Source: Shewanella frigidimarina (GTDB taxonomy: Bacteria > Pseudomonadota > Gammaproteobacteria > Enterobacterales > Shewanellaceae). From it: DNA of 64,000 nt. Every line of letters starts with the position of its first letter. Positions within the stretch are counted from its first letter, which is position 1. The notes under the pieces were generated by a model that saw only the letters and a program-made list of their open reading frames with translations, had not been told where the DNA came from and did no database searches. The DNA is taken from positions 186,001-250,000 of the forward strand of contig NZ_RKKE01000005.1 of assembly GCF_003797125.1 (NCBI RefSeq), read 5' to 3'. Shown one piece after another: positions 8,371-17,226 of the stretch. The translations under genes and the position numbers were made by a program.

Positions 8371-10041
8371 TTAAGCTCCTAACATTGGCAGGTCTAAGCC
8401 TTGCTCTTTGGCACAATTTTTTGCAATGTCATAGCCAGCATCTGCATGGCGCATTACTCCTGTAGCAGGGTCGTTCCACAATACTCTGCCTAAACGTACC
8501 GCAGCTTCATCGGTTCCGTCGGCCACTATCACCACTCCAGAATGTTGACTAAAGCCCATACCAACGCCGCCACCATGATGCAATGACACCCAAGTTGCAC
8601 CACTAGCCGTATTGAGTAAGGCATTCATTAATGGCCAATCTGACACCGCATCAGAGCCGTCTAACATGGCTTCTGTTTCTCGATTTGGGCTGGCAACTGA
8701 GCCAGAATCTAAGTGATCACGACCGATAACAATTGGTGCCGATAACTCACCGTTTTTGACCATTTCATTAAAAGCTAACGCTAAGCGGGCACGGTCTTTA
8801 AGTCCGACCCAGCAAATACGTGCAGGTAAGCCTTGAAACGCAATACGCTCACGCGCCATGTCGAGCCAATTATGTAACTGTGGATTATCTGGAATCAGCT
8901 CTTTGACTTTGGCATCTGTTTTGTAGATATCTTCCGGATCGCCAGACAAGGCTACCCAACGGAATGGTCCAATGCCTTCACAAAATAACGGCCGTACATA
9001 TGCTGGCACAAACCCAGGGAAGTCGAACGCATTCGTTACGCCTTCTTCAAAGGCCATTTGGCGAATATTGTTACCATAATCTGTGGTTGCGGCACCGGCT
9101 GCCTGCAATGCCAACATTGCTCTAACTTGCACCGCCATTGATTGCTTCGCCGCTTTAACGACTGCCGCTTCGTCAGTTTTACGCATTTTAGCGGCGTATT
9201 CTAAAGTCCAGCCTTGAGGTAAATAACCGTTTAATGGGTCGTGCGCGGAGGTTTGGTCTGTCACCACATCAGGCACAATGCCGCGGGTCACTAGCTCTGT
9301 AAACACATCGGCGGCATTCGCTAGTAAACCGACCGAAACAGGCTTACCGCTTTGGTTTGCTGCGTAAATCATCGCTAATGCTTGATCTAATGAAGTGGCT
9401 TTTTTGTCGACGTAACCAGTGCGCATGCGAAAATCGATACGAGTTTCATCGACTTCACAGGTTAATACCGAATAACCCGCCATAGTACCAGCCAGTGGTT
9501 GTGCACCGCCCATGCCGCCTAGACCGCCGGTTAAAATCCACTTACCCGCTGACGAGCCATTAAAGTGCTGTTTAGCCATGGCGACAAACGTTTCGTAAGT
9601 ACCTTGCACAATGCCTTGCGAACCAATATAAATCCACGAACCCGCAGTCATTTGGCCATACATGGCCAAACCTTTCTTATCCAGTTCGTTAAAGTGTTCC
9701 CAGTTAGCCCAATGTGGCACTAGGTTTGAATTAGCAATAATGACCCGTGGCGCATTGCTATGAGTGGTAAACACCCCAACAGGTTTACCAGACTGCACCA
9801 ATAAGGTTTGATCGTCTTCAAGGCGTTTAAGCACTTCAATAATTTTGTCGTAACTTTGCCAGTCGCGCGCGGCGCGGCCAATGCCGCCGTACACCACTAA
9901 ATCTTCTGGGCGTTCGGCAACATCAGGGTGTAAGTTGTTCATTAACATGCGCATCGCGGCTTCGGTTAGCCAACTTTTACACTGTAATTGAGTACCGTGC
10001 GGCGCAATAATGCGACGGCTTGGATCGTGTCGTTTATCCAT
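8371..10041 (-). CDS. hutU: Urocanate hydratase
   Basis: 556 residues, full length. HutU converts urocanate to 4-imidazolone-5-propionate using tightly bound NAD+. Visible features: the NAD-binding glycine-rich segment [14 protein letters not shown], the [11 protein letters not shown] loop, the catalytic-region Cys segment [17 protein letters not shown], and [15 protein letters not shown] near the C-terminus. It follows hutC by 95 bp on the same strand. In that gap (10054-10071) a short hairpin AACTGA/TCAGTT lies just before the hutU ribosome binding site (GAGGAAC) and could affect translation; this is speculative. Confidence 0.97.
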   Translation of the reverse strand: MDKRHDPSRRIIAPHGTQLQCKSWLTEAAMRMLMNNLHPDVAERPEDLVVYGGIGRAARDWQSYDKIIEVLKRLEDDQTLLVQSGKPVGVFTTHSNAPRVIIANSNLVPHWANWEHFNELDKKGLAMYGQMTAGSWIYIGSQGIVQGTYETFVAMAKQHFNGSSAGKWILTGGLGGMGGAQPLAGTMAGYSVLTCEVDETRIDFRMRTGYVDKKATSLDQALAMIYAANQSGKPVSVGLLANAADVFTELVTRGIVPDVVTDQTSAHDPLNGYLPQGWTLEYAAKMRKTDEAAVVKAAKQSMAVQVRAMLALQAAGAATTDYGNNIRQMAFEEGVTNAFDFPGFVPAYVRPLFCEGIGPFRWVALSGDPEDIYKTDAKVKELIPDNPQLHNWLDMARERIAFQGLPARICWVGLKDRARLALAFNEMVKNGELSAPIVIGRDHLDSGSVASPNRETEAMLDGSDAVSDWPLMNALLNTASGATWVSLHHGGGVGMGFSQHSGVVIVADGTDEAAVRLGRVLWNDPATGVMRHADAGYDIAKNCAKEQGLDLPMLGA

Positions 10042-10136
10042 ATGTTCCTCTTCAACTGAGTTTATTCAGTTTGGTTTTTTATTGGTCTTGTTGTTTATGT
10101 TTAATGTCTTACGGTTTTCATTTTCGATACCACCAT

Positions 10137-10880
10137 TTAACGCGCAAAGGTTAAATGGCCGCCTAGTTTAAATTTGCTGCCCGGATGAACTAAACGAGCA
10201 AAACTGACCACACCTTGGCGTGACCAGGTACGACGTAAAATTTGTAAGCAAGGTTCCGTTGCCGCAATGGCTAAACGTTGTTGTAACAGCTCGTTAGCCA
10301 TAATGGCTTCAACGGTATGTTTAGCCTCTGTCAGTGGTGCCACCGCCGATAAATATTCATGTGGAGTATGTGAGCTAAAATCTTGTTGTAGGTAATCAGG
10401 CACAAGCAGTGGGTTCACATAACGCTCTTCCACTTGTAATGGTAAGCCTTGTTCGCAATGTACCAACACCGAATAAAATACAGGGCTGCCCAATTCCAGC
10501 CCCAGTGCATTAGCCACCGCAGTGCTGGCCTCAATTTGTGTCAATTCAAGCTGGTTAACACTGTAGCCATGGCCACGGTCTTTTATCTCGTCGGCAATAT
10601 TACGAATAGCCAGCAATGACGATTGCGACTTTAATCCCGCAACAAACGTACCCACTCCCTGAGTGCGCTCTAACACGCCCGAGTCCACCAGCTCAGTTAA
10701 CGCCCGCCTTGCTGTCATACGGCTACAGGCGAACAATTCAGTTAACTGATTTTCAGACGGCACTCGGTCGTTTTCTTGCCATTCGCCCGTTTCAATACGG
10801 CTCAAAATGAATTGTTTTATCTGGGCAAACTTTGCTTGGGCCATATCAGCAGCTCTCGGTTTTTTAGACAATAATGTCAT
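10137..10880 (-). CDS. hutC: HutC, GntR-family histidine utilisation repressor
   Basis: 247 residues. N-terminal GntR winged helix (about 13-80: FILSRIETGEWQENDRVPSE, then QLTELFACSRMTARRALTEL) followed by a UTRA ligand domain (about 95-240) that binds urocanate in this family. It represses hut genes until urocanate builds up. It is the first gene of hutC-hutU-hutH and is divergent from hutI; the 97-bp gap holds a perfect palindrome at 10911-10924, so it should control both transcripts and itself. Confidence 0.93.
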   Translation of the reverse strand: MTLLSKKPRAADMAQAKFAQIKQFILSRIETGEWQENDRVPSENQLTELFACSRMTARRALTELVDSGVLERTQGVGTFVAGLKSQSSLLAIRNIADEIKDRGHGYSVNQLELTQIEASTAVANALGLELGSPVFYSVLVHCEQGLPLQVEERYVNPLLVPDYLQQDFSSHTPHEYLSAVAPLTEAKHTVEAIMANELLQQRLAIAATEPCLQILRRTWSRQGVVSFARLVHPGSKFKLGGHLTFAR

Positions 10881-10910
10881 TGCTGTTTAAAAACACATCA
10901 TTCATCCTAC

Positions 10911-10924
10911 CTTGTATATACAAG
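10911..10924. promoter_or_regulatory. HutC operator palindrome
   Basis: Perfect 14-bp palindrome CTTGTATATACAAG in the hutC/hutI intergenic region. It fits the GntR/HutC-type operator core (TTGTATATACAA). It lies 31 bp upstream of the hutC start and 54 bp upstream of the hutI start, so one site can cover both promoters. A partial half-site (ACAAGTA) follows at 10929. Confidence 0.85.
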
Positions 10925-10977
10925 TTAAAACAAGTATTGTTTAGCAATCAATAATTAATGCATTTTTAGGAGTTTTC

Positions 10978-12210
10978 ATGTCGTGGGATCAAGTGTGGAT
11001 TGATGTAAACGTGGCCACCATGGATACCAATATCCAAGAGGCTTACGGCGTAATACCTCAAGCGGCTATCGCAGTAAAAGATGGCAAAATTGCTTGGGTT
11101 GGCCCGCGCAGTGAACTACCTGAATTTGATGTACTGGCAACCCCAGTTTACAGAGGCAAAGGCGGCTGGATAACACCTGGGCTTATCGATGCACACACCC
11201 ACTTAGTCTTTGCTGGTAATCGCGCCAACGAATTTGAACAACGTTTACAAGGCGCGACTTACGCCGAAATAGCTCGCGCAGGTGGCGGCATAATTTCAAC
11301 GGTTAATGCTTGTCGCGATGCCGATGAAGCTGAACTATTTGAACTAGGCCGACAACGCTTAAATGCCCTAGCCAGAGAAGGCGTCACCACGGTTGAAATT
11401 AAATCCGGTTACGGTTTAAACACCGAAACAGAGCTTAAATTATTGCGCGTTGCACGTGAGCTAGGCGAACATCATCACATTGATGTAAGCACCACCTTCT
11501 TGGGCGCCCATGCGATTCCGCCAGAATATAAAGACAATGCAGATGCGTATATCGACCTCGTCATTAATGACATGCTCCCCGCGGTAATCGCCGAAAACCT
11601 TGCTGACGCCGTCGATGTATTTTGTGAAAATATCGCCTTTAATCTTGAGCAAACTGAGCGAGTATTAACTGCGGCCAAGCAAGCGGGATTACAAATTAAA
11701 CTGCATGCCGAGCAATTAACCAATATGGGCGGCAGCGCCTTAGCGGCCAAGCTTGGGGCTAAATCGGTCGATCATATTGAGTTTCTAGATGAAGCAGGTG
11801 TTAAAGCCATAAGCGAAAGTGGTACCTGTGCAACCTTATTACCCGGCGCATTTTACTTTTTACGCGAAACCCAATTACCGCCAATCGACTTACTGCGCCA
11901 ATACAAGGTGCCAATGGTTATTGCCAGCGATTTTAATCCGGGGTCATCGCCTATTTGCTCCACCTTATTAATGCTCAATATGGCTTGCACCTTATTCAGA
12001 CTCACCCCAGAAGAAGCCTTACAAGGTGTGACCATTAATGCCGCAAAAGCACTTGGTATCGACAATAATGTCGGCAGTATTACCGTAGGTAAACAAGCTG
12101 ATTTTTGTTTGTGGGATATCACCACTCCAGCACAATTAGCTTATGCTTACGGAGTGAACCTGTGTAAAACCGTTGTCAAAAATGGTCAGGTAGTTGCGCT
12201 ACCCAATTAA
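10978..12210 (+). CDS. hutI: Imidazolonepropionase
   Basis: 410 residues, usual size. HutI opens the ring of imidazolonepropionate to N-formimino-L-glutamate. It has the amidohydrolase metal motif H73-x-H75 in [13 protein letters not shown], the [11 protein letters not shown] substrate loop, KLHAEQLT with the metal-site His, and DFNPGSSP carrying the catalytic Asp region. A good ribosome binding site (TTAGGAG) precedes ATG. It is transcribed away from hutC-hutU-hutH. No gene for the last Hut step (hutG or hutF) is nearby. Confidence 0.96.
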   Translation: MSWDQVWIDVNVATMDTNIQEAYGVIPQAAIAVKDGKIAWVGPRSELPEFDVLATPVYRGKGGWITPGLIDAHTHLVFAGNRANEFEQRLQGATYAEIARAGGGIISTVNACRDADEAELFELGRQRLNALAREGVTTVEIKSGYGLNTETELKLLRVARELGEHHHIDVSTTFLGAHAIPPEYKDNADAYIDLVINDMLPAVIAENLADAVDVFCENIAFNLEQTERVLTAAKQAGLQIKLHAEQLTNMGGSALAAKLGAKSVDHIEFLDEAGVKAISESGTCATLLPGAFYFLRETQLPPIDLLRQYKVPMVIASDFNPGSSPICSTLLMLNMACTLFRLTPEEALQGVTINAAKALGIDNNVGSITVGKQADFCLWDITTPAQLAYAYGVNLCKTVVKNGQVVALPN

Positions 12211-12279
12211 ACAGTTAAATAATTGGGCTCAACTTTTCTCAATCAAATAACCCACAACTTCAGTTCAAACTCATAACTG

Positions 12280-12326
12280 ATAGCAGTACCACTGGCGATA
12301 ATGTCTATCTCCAGTGGCACTGCTAT
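12280..12326. repeat. Long near-perfect inverted repeat after hutI
   Basis: About 21-23 bp arms with only isolated mismatches around a short loop: ATAGCAGT-a-CCACTGG-c-GATA, then TATC-t-CCAGTGG-c-ACTGCTAT. It begins 70 bp after the hutI stop. There is no T run on either side, so it is not a classical intrinsic terminator. It may stabilise or process the hutI mRNA 3' end or be a remnant of a small mobile repeat. The rest of 12211-12522 shows nothing I recognise. Confidence 0.7.
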
Positions 12327-12522
12327 GTACGTCACCTCAAATCCCAACTTCAGATTAATTAAACTATTAGGCAATAAAACCGTGATTTTAAGGTCAGTTT
12401 CATTTAGGCTGACTACATTAATGAACAATCGTTCAATTTATTAATATCAGTGTCACTGGCAACAACTGTGAGATGAATACTCGATAAGTTCTTTTAACCA
12501 ACATCACATTGCCAGAGGTTTT

Positions 12523-13305
12523 ATGAAAATCCGTGTTTTAATATCGCTTGCGACAGCTTTTTTTATGCTTAATACCAGTAGCGCTTTTGCTAAAGATCCA
12601 GCAGATACTGCGGTGCAGCCACTATTGGTTAAGCCTAAAGTGATTATTTTTGATGTGAATGAAACCTTGTTAGATCTTGAAAATATGCGCGCCTCTGTGG
12701 GTAAAGCGCTTAATGGTCGTGAAGATTTGCTGCCATTATGGTTCTCAACCATGTTGCATCATTCTTCAGTAGTTTCAGCTACAGGTGATTACCAAACGTT
12801 TGGTAGCATTGGCGTTGCTTCATTGCAAATGGTCGCCGAAATCAACGGTATTGCCATCACACCAGAACAAGCTAAAACCGCCATTCTAACGCCACTTCGT
12901 TCATTACCCGCTCACCCAGATGTTGCAGAAGGTTTAGCTAAATTAAAAGCTCAGGGTTACAAACTAGTCACCTTAACCAACTCATCATTAGAAGGCGTAA
13001 TCTTACAGCTTAAAAATGCTAATTTAAGCCAGTATTTTGATGCCAACTTAAGCATAGAATCTGTTGGGGTATTTAAGCCGCATTTAAAAACGTACCAATG
13101 GGCCATTAAAGATTTAGGCGTTAATGCAGATGAAGCGTTAATGGTTGCCGCACACGGTTGGGATATTGCCGGTGCAGATAAAGCAGGCTTACAAACCGCC
13201 TTTATTCGTCGCCAAGGTAAAGTATTGTTCCCACTAGCAGCACAACCAGACTACAACGTACTGGATGTAAACGAATTAGCCAGCACCCTAGCTAAGTTCA
13301 ACTAG
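12523..13305 (+). CDS. Exported HAD hydrolase, haloacid dehalogenase type II-like
   Basis: 260 residues. A Sec signal peptide (about 1-23, ending SAFA) precedes a HAD fold. Motif I is FDVNETLLD (the first Asp is the nucleophile), motif II LTNSS, motif III Lys in VFKPHLKTY, and motif IV AAHGWDIAGA, which closely follows the type II 2-haloacid dehalogenase signature. The family normally removes halide from (S)-2-haloacids with inversion. Most members are cytoplasmic, so a periplasmic form is unusual. The true substrate is unknown. It is monocistronic, with an inverted-repeat terminator 10 bp after the stop. Confidence 0.82.
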   Translation: MKIRVLISLATAFFMLNTSSAFAKDPADTAVQPLLVKPKVIIFDVNETLLDLENMRASVGKALNGREDLLPLWFSTMLHHSSVVSATGDYQTFGSIGVASLQMVAEINGIAITPEQAKTAILTPLRSLPAHPDVAEGLAKLKAQGYKLVTLTNSSLEGVILQLKNANLSQYFDANLSIESVGVFKPHLKTYQWAIKDLGVNADEALMVAAHGWDIAGADKAGLQTAFIRRQGKVLFPLAAQPDYNVLDVNELASTLAKFN

Positions 13306-13314
13306 CCTTAACGA

Positions 13315-13342
13315 TTATCGCCCAGTATTAGCTGGGCGATAA
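13315..13342. terminator. Terminator after the HAD hydrolase gene
   Basis: Perfect 11-bp stem TTATCGCCCAG/CTGGGCGATAA with a six-base loop. The T tract after it is short (AATTT), so strength is moderate. Confidence 0.7.
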
Positions 13343-13387
13343 ATTTACACAGCAATGAGTATTTCCTCTATATAGCCCCATCAATCT

Positions 13388-13397
13388 CCCCCCCCCC
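13388..13397. repeat. Homopolymeric C10 tract upstream of the amidohydrolase gene
   Basis: Ten consecutive C in an otherwise AT-rich intergenic region, 90 bp before the ATG at 13487. Such tracts slip during replication and can vary promoter spacing or leader length. Confidence 0.8.
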
Positions 13398-13486
13398 TTA
13401 AGACGACTTGCACTGCCCCTTGCCATTAACCATTAATTAACATTTAATGAATGCTGATTAATCGTCGTCATAAAAAGGGAAAACAG

Positions 13487-15148
13487 ATGAGAAAGGAATA
13501 TTTAGCGCTATCAGTGGCATTATGTTTGGCTAGTTTAAGCGCAAACACCATGGCACAAACCACACTGATGCATCACGTTAATGGCTACACGCTCGTCGAC
13601 GGAAAACTGCAAACCTTCAATGCTATCCAATTTACTGACGACAAAATTGATCGACTATTTACCTTAAACCAAGCCTTACCGAGTGCAACTGATATCACCT
13701 CAATTGATGGCAAAGGTAAAACCTTATTACCTGGATTAATCGACGCCCACGGTCATGTGCTAGGTTATGGTTTGAGTTTATTAACCGCAGACTTGACCAA
13801 CACCAGTAGCGAACAACAAGCCGTTGAACGCGCGCAAGCATTTAGTAAAAACAACCCAACTGACGGATGGCTAATGGGCCGCGGTTGGAACCAAGAGTTA
13901 TGGGACAGCAAACAATTCCCGACTAAAGAAAGCCTAGATAAAGCCTTTAAAGTTAATCCTGTATCATTTGGCCGAGTTGACGGTCATGCCATTTGGGTTA
14001 ACAGCAAAGCGTTAGCACTCGCGGGAATTTCGTCAACCACTGTTGCGCCAGAAGGCGGTGAAATTGTCAAAGACGAGCAAGGTAACCCTACCGGTGTGTT
14101 AATCGACAATGCGATGAATTTAGTGTTTAACATCATCCCCGATCTCAATCAGCAGCAATTACAATCAACCTTAACCCTAGCGATGGATAGCCTAGCGTCA
14201 TACGGGCTAACCAGTGTGCACGATGCAGGTATCAGCATCGACAACATCAAGGCATACCAACAATTAGCAGCGAACAATGCCATGAGCGTGCGGGTTAATG
14301 GCATGCTGTCAGTGGAAGACCCTCGCTTTACTAGCATTTTAAAACAAGGCCACATCACCACTGCCGATAACATGTTTAAAGTCGACAGCGTTAAAATATC
14401 AGCCGATGGCGCGCTTGGCAGCCGCGGCGCAGCATTAATCAACGAATATTCAGACCAACCCGGCCATAAAGGCTTAATGCTGTATTCAGACGAGCAACTC
14501 GGTAAACTGATTTTACAGTCGATGAAAGCGGGTTTTCAGGTCAACACCCACGCTATTGGCGACAATGCTAATCAAGTGGTACTCGATAAATACCAAACCG
14601 CCATTGCAGCAACCGACTCAAAAGCATTACGCCATCGTATTGAACATGCACAAATTCTCGATTTAGCCGACATACCGCGTTTTTCCAAGCTTGGGGTTAT
14701 CGCATCGATTCAAGCAACCCACGCCACCAGCGACAAAAATATGGCCGAAAACCGTTTAGGTAAAGCCCGCTTGGCCGGTGCTTATGCGTGGCGCAAGCTG
14801 TTAAACGCTAATGCCGTCATCGCCAATGGTTCTGACTTCCCTATTGAATCGCCCAACCCATTTTTTGGATTGCACTCATCCGTAACCCGCCAAGACCATG
14901 TTAACCAACCACTCGACGGCTGGCTCGCTACTGAAAAACTATCACGCATCGAAGCACTCAAAAGCTTCACCATCGACGCCGCCTACGCAGGCCATCAAGA
15001 GCAGCTTTTAGGCTCATTAGAACCCGGTAAAAAAGCAGACTTTATCCTAGTCGAAGATGACTATTTTACAATCGACCCACAACAGATCTGGCAAAACAAA
15101 GTCACCGCCACCTGGGTAAACGGCCGCAAGGTATTTGCAAAAGAGTAA
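13487..15148 (+). CDS. Exported amidohydrolase (YtcJ/AmiHydro_3 type)
   Basis: 553 residues from the chosen ATG at 13487, which has AAAAAGGGA just upstream and gives a clean signal peptide (1-23, ending TMA). A TTG/ATG further upstream would spoil it. The amidohydrolase_3 features are GLIDAHGHVLGYG (metal His pair), the GWLMGRGWNQELW segment, KISADGALGSRGAAL, NTHAIGDNANQ, RIEHAQILD and NGSDFPIES, all characteristic of YtcJ-like N-acyl/formamide hydrolases. The substrate is unknown. Export to the periplasm is inferred from the leader. No clear operon partner; the C10 tract lies in its 5' region. Confidence 0.85.
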   Translation: MRKEYLALSVALCLASLSANTMAQTTLMHHVNGYTLVDGKLQTFNAIQFTDDKIDRLFTLNQALPSATDITSIDGKGKTLLPGLIDAHGHVLGYGLSLLTADLTNTSSEQQAVERAQAFSKNNPTDGWLMGRGWNQELWDSKQFPTKESLDKAFKVNPVSFGRVDGHAIWVNSKALALAGISSTTVAPEGGEIVKDEQGNPTGVLIDNAMNLVFNIIPDLNQQQLQSTLTLAMDSLASYGLTSVHDAGISIDNIKAYQQLAANNAMSVRVNGMLSVEDPRFTSILKQGHITTADNMFKVDSVKISADGALGSRGAALINEYSDQPGHKGLMLYSDEQLGKLILQSMKAGFQVNTHAIGDNANQVVLDKYQTAIAATDSKALRHRIEHAQILDLADIPRFSKLGVIASIQATHATSDKNMAENRLGKARLAGAYAWRKLLNANAVIANGSDFPIESPNPFFGLHSSVTRQDHVNQPLDGWLATEKLSRIEALKSFTIDAAYAGHQEQLLGSLEPGKKADFILVEDDYFTIDPQQIWQNKVTATWVNGRKVFAKE

Positions 15149-15260
15149 GCTGAATTGAGCATGGTTTATTGATAAGTAAGATAAGTAGAATTGGTCTAAC
15201 GCGTTTTAAGGGGAAACGCGTTAAGGCTAATACCTAAAGAATGGCGGGAGCTCATATTTG

Positions 15261-15644
15261 TTAGGTATTTTGTAACTCAGGCATAATTTCCATTAATTTA
15301 GAGAACCAATTTTTTACTAACTGATTGGTTTTATAAATAGGAGTAAAACCTGAACCTGTAGGTGTTAAATAAATAGTATTTTCAACTGAATCAACTATAT
15401 AACGTATCTTAATACAGTTTAACTTAAAAGGTTTTGCAACCCGAGAATAGTGAGATATTTCAATGTTTTTTATTGAGCTACGAGTAATGGAATAATTATT
15501 TTTTTTACCTAGGTATTCTAAGCCATCATTTGTAAGTGAAAGCTGACCTTTGTCGGTGTATAAATAAATATACTTTCCATAAAAAGTACTTTGATGCTCT
15601 AGCGTAGAGACATAACAAAATTGGTTCTGAAATTCTGATTCCAC
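15261..15644 (-). CDS. Hypothetical protein, possibly PH-like fold
   Basis: 127 residues, soluble, AT-rich. GTG start at 15644 with a good SD (AAAGGAG). The sequence has a beta-rich middle (KYIYLYTDKGQLSLTNDGLEYLG, then SSIKNIEISHYSRVAKPF, then NTIYLTPTG), reminiscent of bacterial PH-like domains that read a membrane or peptide, and a C-terminal helix (TNQLVKNWFSKLMEIM). I do not recognise a named family. No partner genes are evident. Confidence 0.6.
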   Translation of the reverse strand: MESEFQNQFCYVSTLEHQSTFYGKYIYLYTDKGQLSLTNDGLEYLGKKNNYSITRSSIKNIEISHYSRVAKPFKLNCIKIRYIVDSVENTIYLTPTGSGFTPIYKTNQLVKNWFSKLMEIMPELQNT

Positions 15645-15781
15645 GAAATACTCCTTTATTAGTGAAATGCCAACACCTCATTAAGAGGAAAATAATATGT
15701 TGGCTAAAATAAGTGACGTAGGAGCAAAATCCAACTGTTATTTGTCCTGATTCATCAAATTGTTAACAGTAATTTGCTAGA

Positions 15782-16066
15782 TTATGATTCTTCAATACAC
15801 TTAAAACGAATTTCGGTTTTAGGGAAATTACCAAATATAAATGGCGGTTTTGCATCGATATTTTCTAGAACCTTAACCATTTTTTTTGACTTTTGACACT
15901 GTGCATACGCTTCTGTCATAGCCTCTGCTTTTAGCGTACCCATACCAGTAAAACCTGTAGCAGCTTGACGAGAAACCATATAAGTTTCACCGCCCATTGG
16001 AATGATGCCTGAGTTTTGAGCGCAACCAGCTAAAACAAGAACTAGAGGTATAATGGCATACTTCAC
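15782..16066 (-). CDS. Small lipoprotein of unknown function
   Basis: 94 residues. Lipoprotein signal peptide with lipobox LAG-C15, then a short domain containing GGETYMVSRQAATGF and AEAMTEAYAQCQKSKKMVKVLE, ending in two conserved-looking cysteines. The pattern of GxxTYxVSxxA followed by an Ala/Glu helix is shared by small proteobacterial lipoproteins of unknown role. It would sit in the inner or outer membrane facing the periplasm. The upstream side is the repeat mosaic at 16.3-16.7 kb. Confidence 0.7.
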   Translation of the reverse strand: MKYAIIPLVLVLAGCAQNSGIIPMGGETYMVSRQAATGFTGMGTLKAEAMTEAYAQCQKSKKMVKVLENIDAKPPFIFGNFPKTEIRFKCIEES

Positions 16067-16504
16067 GAGATGTAGATTCCTTTTACTGTTAACAACTTAT
16101 TGAACTGCTAGCCAAATAAAGTCGGACATTTAAGTTATTGATTAATATACATCCTACATTTGCTATCTATTTAGTGTAAAGCAATTAAATCTATTCATGT
16201 TGCCTTTACATATAGACGACTAAGACTACAAACAAAAAGAATATGTGAGCAGACTAAAACCACCAGGATTCAATAACATTGAGGACGTTGAAGAAAATAG
16301 CGTGAGTCCAGACATGGATGTCTGGCTAGCTTTCGAGGTACAGGATGTACCACCGAAAGCGTTAGCATTTTCGAATAGGACCGAAGAACACCAAAACGAA
16401 GTCAAAAGCTGGATTCAACCACGTCGCGAAATTATCGCTTTTCAGATAATTTTGATGTGGCGGCTGGGAGTTCCAAGAGGGAACAGCCGTTGGTTTCCTC
16501 TTGG

Positions 16505-16553
16505 TCTGGTGTGGGCGAAGCGCCACGACGTTAGTGGCCGCAGGCCATAAAAC
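16505..16553 (+). repeat. Direct repeat unit, copy A (49 bp)
   Basis: Copy A of a unit found again at 16665-16713, 160 bp downstream, with 47 of 49 bases identical. Its core can fold: GCGCCAC with GTGGC, and TGGCC-GCA-GGCCA. Confidence 0.9.
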
Positions 16554-16664
16554 CTAAATAAAAGAAAGAGCTGGATTCCGGCTCAAAAGCATTACCGGAA
16601 TGACGGTAGAATTGGCCCTTGCAGGGTGGAACCTTGCGATATTAATTCAAACGAAGTTTGAAAA

Positions 16665-16713
16665 TCTGGTATGGGCGAAGCGCCACGACCTTAGTGGCCG
16701 CAGGCCATAAAAC
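16665..16713 (+). repeat. Direct repeat unit, copy B (49 bp)
   Basis: Second copy of the unit at 16505-16553, differing at two positions. The sequence between the copies holds other hairpins, so this is a composite element rather than a simple tandem repeat. Confidence 0.9.
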
Positions 16714-16805
16714 ACAACGAAATAAGAATTACTGAGATTGCAGCGAGAAATTGACCATGTCATCACAACCTAAATACCGACATGGCCAAAAGCTGAATAA
16801 GCGAA

Positions 16806-17045
16806 TTAAGCTTGGGTAAACAACTGATATAACTTATCTTTTAACACCAACCGGTCAAGCTTTGCTTGCTCAATAAACTCATCACTAGTCGGAGTATTGC
16901 GTAACTCCAGCTTTCGAATTTCAGTATCTAATTTATGATACCGCTTCGCATCTTCAGCAAACTCAGTATCGTTGGCGGTTAACAATGAAATCTTGTCTTG
17001 ATACTCAGGGAAATCAACTAATAACGCATGGCTTTCACCTAACAT
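16806..17045 (-). CDS. YdcH family protein (DUF465)
   Basis: 79 residues, cytoplasmic, two long helices that should pair as a hairpin. The features LVDFPEYQDKISLL, DAKRYHKLDTEIRKLE and KLDRLVLKDKLYQLF are the DUF465/YdcH signature. The function is not known. ATG at 17045 has a strong SD (AAAGGAG). It stands alone, divergent from the DUF885 lipoprotein gene. Confidence 0.85.
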   Translation of the reverse strand: MLGESHALLVDFPEYQDKISLLTANDTEFAEDAKRYHKLDTEIRKLELRNTPTSDEFIEQAKLDRLVLKDKLYQLFTQA

Positions 17046-17226
17046 ACTTCTCTCCTTTTCATGTCAATGTCTAATAATGTTAGACCATATTTACACCTTA
17101 TCGTCAAACTTACCCTCGTACTTTCAAATACCCAGCACATAAAAACTGCAACAGCTTAACCTCCATAACTGTTAGAATATGCTTATATTCGTACTTGAAT
17201 GCCGCTATTAACTTAATGAGTAATCA

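Larger units (their letters stand above)
16260..16720. repeat. Hairpin-rich intergenic repeat mosaic
   Basis: The gap 16067-16805 contains no credible gene but many short hairpins in a row: 16306-16323 (CCAGACAT/ATGTCTGG), 16336-16350 (GGTACA/TGTACC), 16429-16452 (AAATTATC/GATAATTT), 16462-16487 (GTTCC/GGAAC inside GGCTG/CAGCC), 16575-16601 (ATTCCGG/CCGGAAT), 16646-16662 (TTCAAAC/GTTTGAA), plus the 49-bp duplicated unit. This is the character of REP/BIME-like or MITE-derived interspersed repeats. The modules resemble repeats I associate with Shewanella intergenic regions, from memory only. Confidence 0.75.

Noticed and set aside
10054-10071. Hairpin AACTGA/TCAGTT before hutU as a terminator
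   Set aside because: Only a 6-bp weak stem and no T run on the minus strand; hutC, hutU and hutH are better explained as one operon.
12243-12428. 61-codon open frame on the minus strand covering the long hairpin
   Set aside because: The frame is largely a translation of the inverted repeat; no SD and no recognised domain.
16245-16550. 101-codon open frame on the plus strand
   Set aside because: It reads through the hairpin repeat mosaic; the composition is that of a repeat and not a protein.
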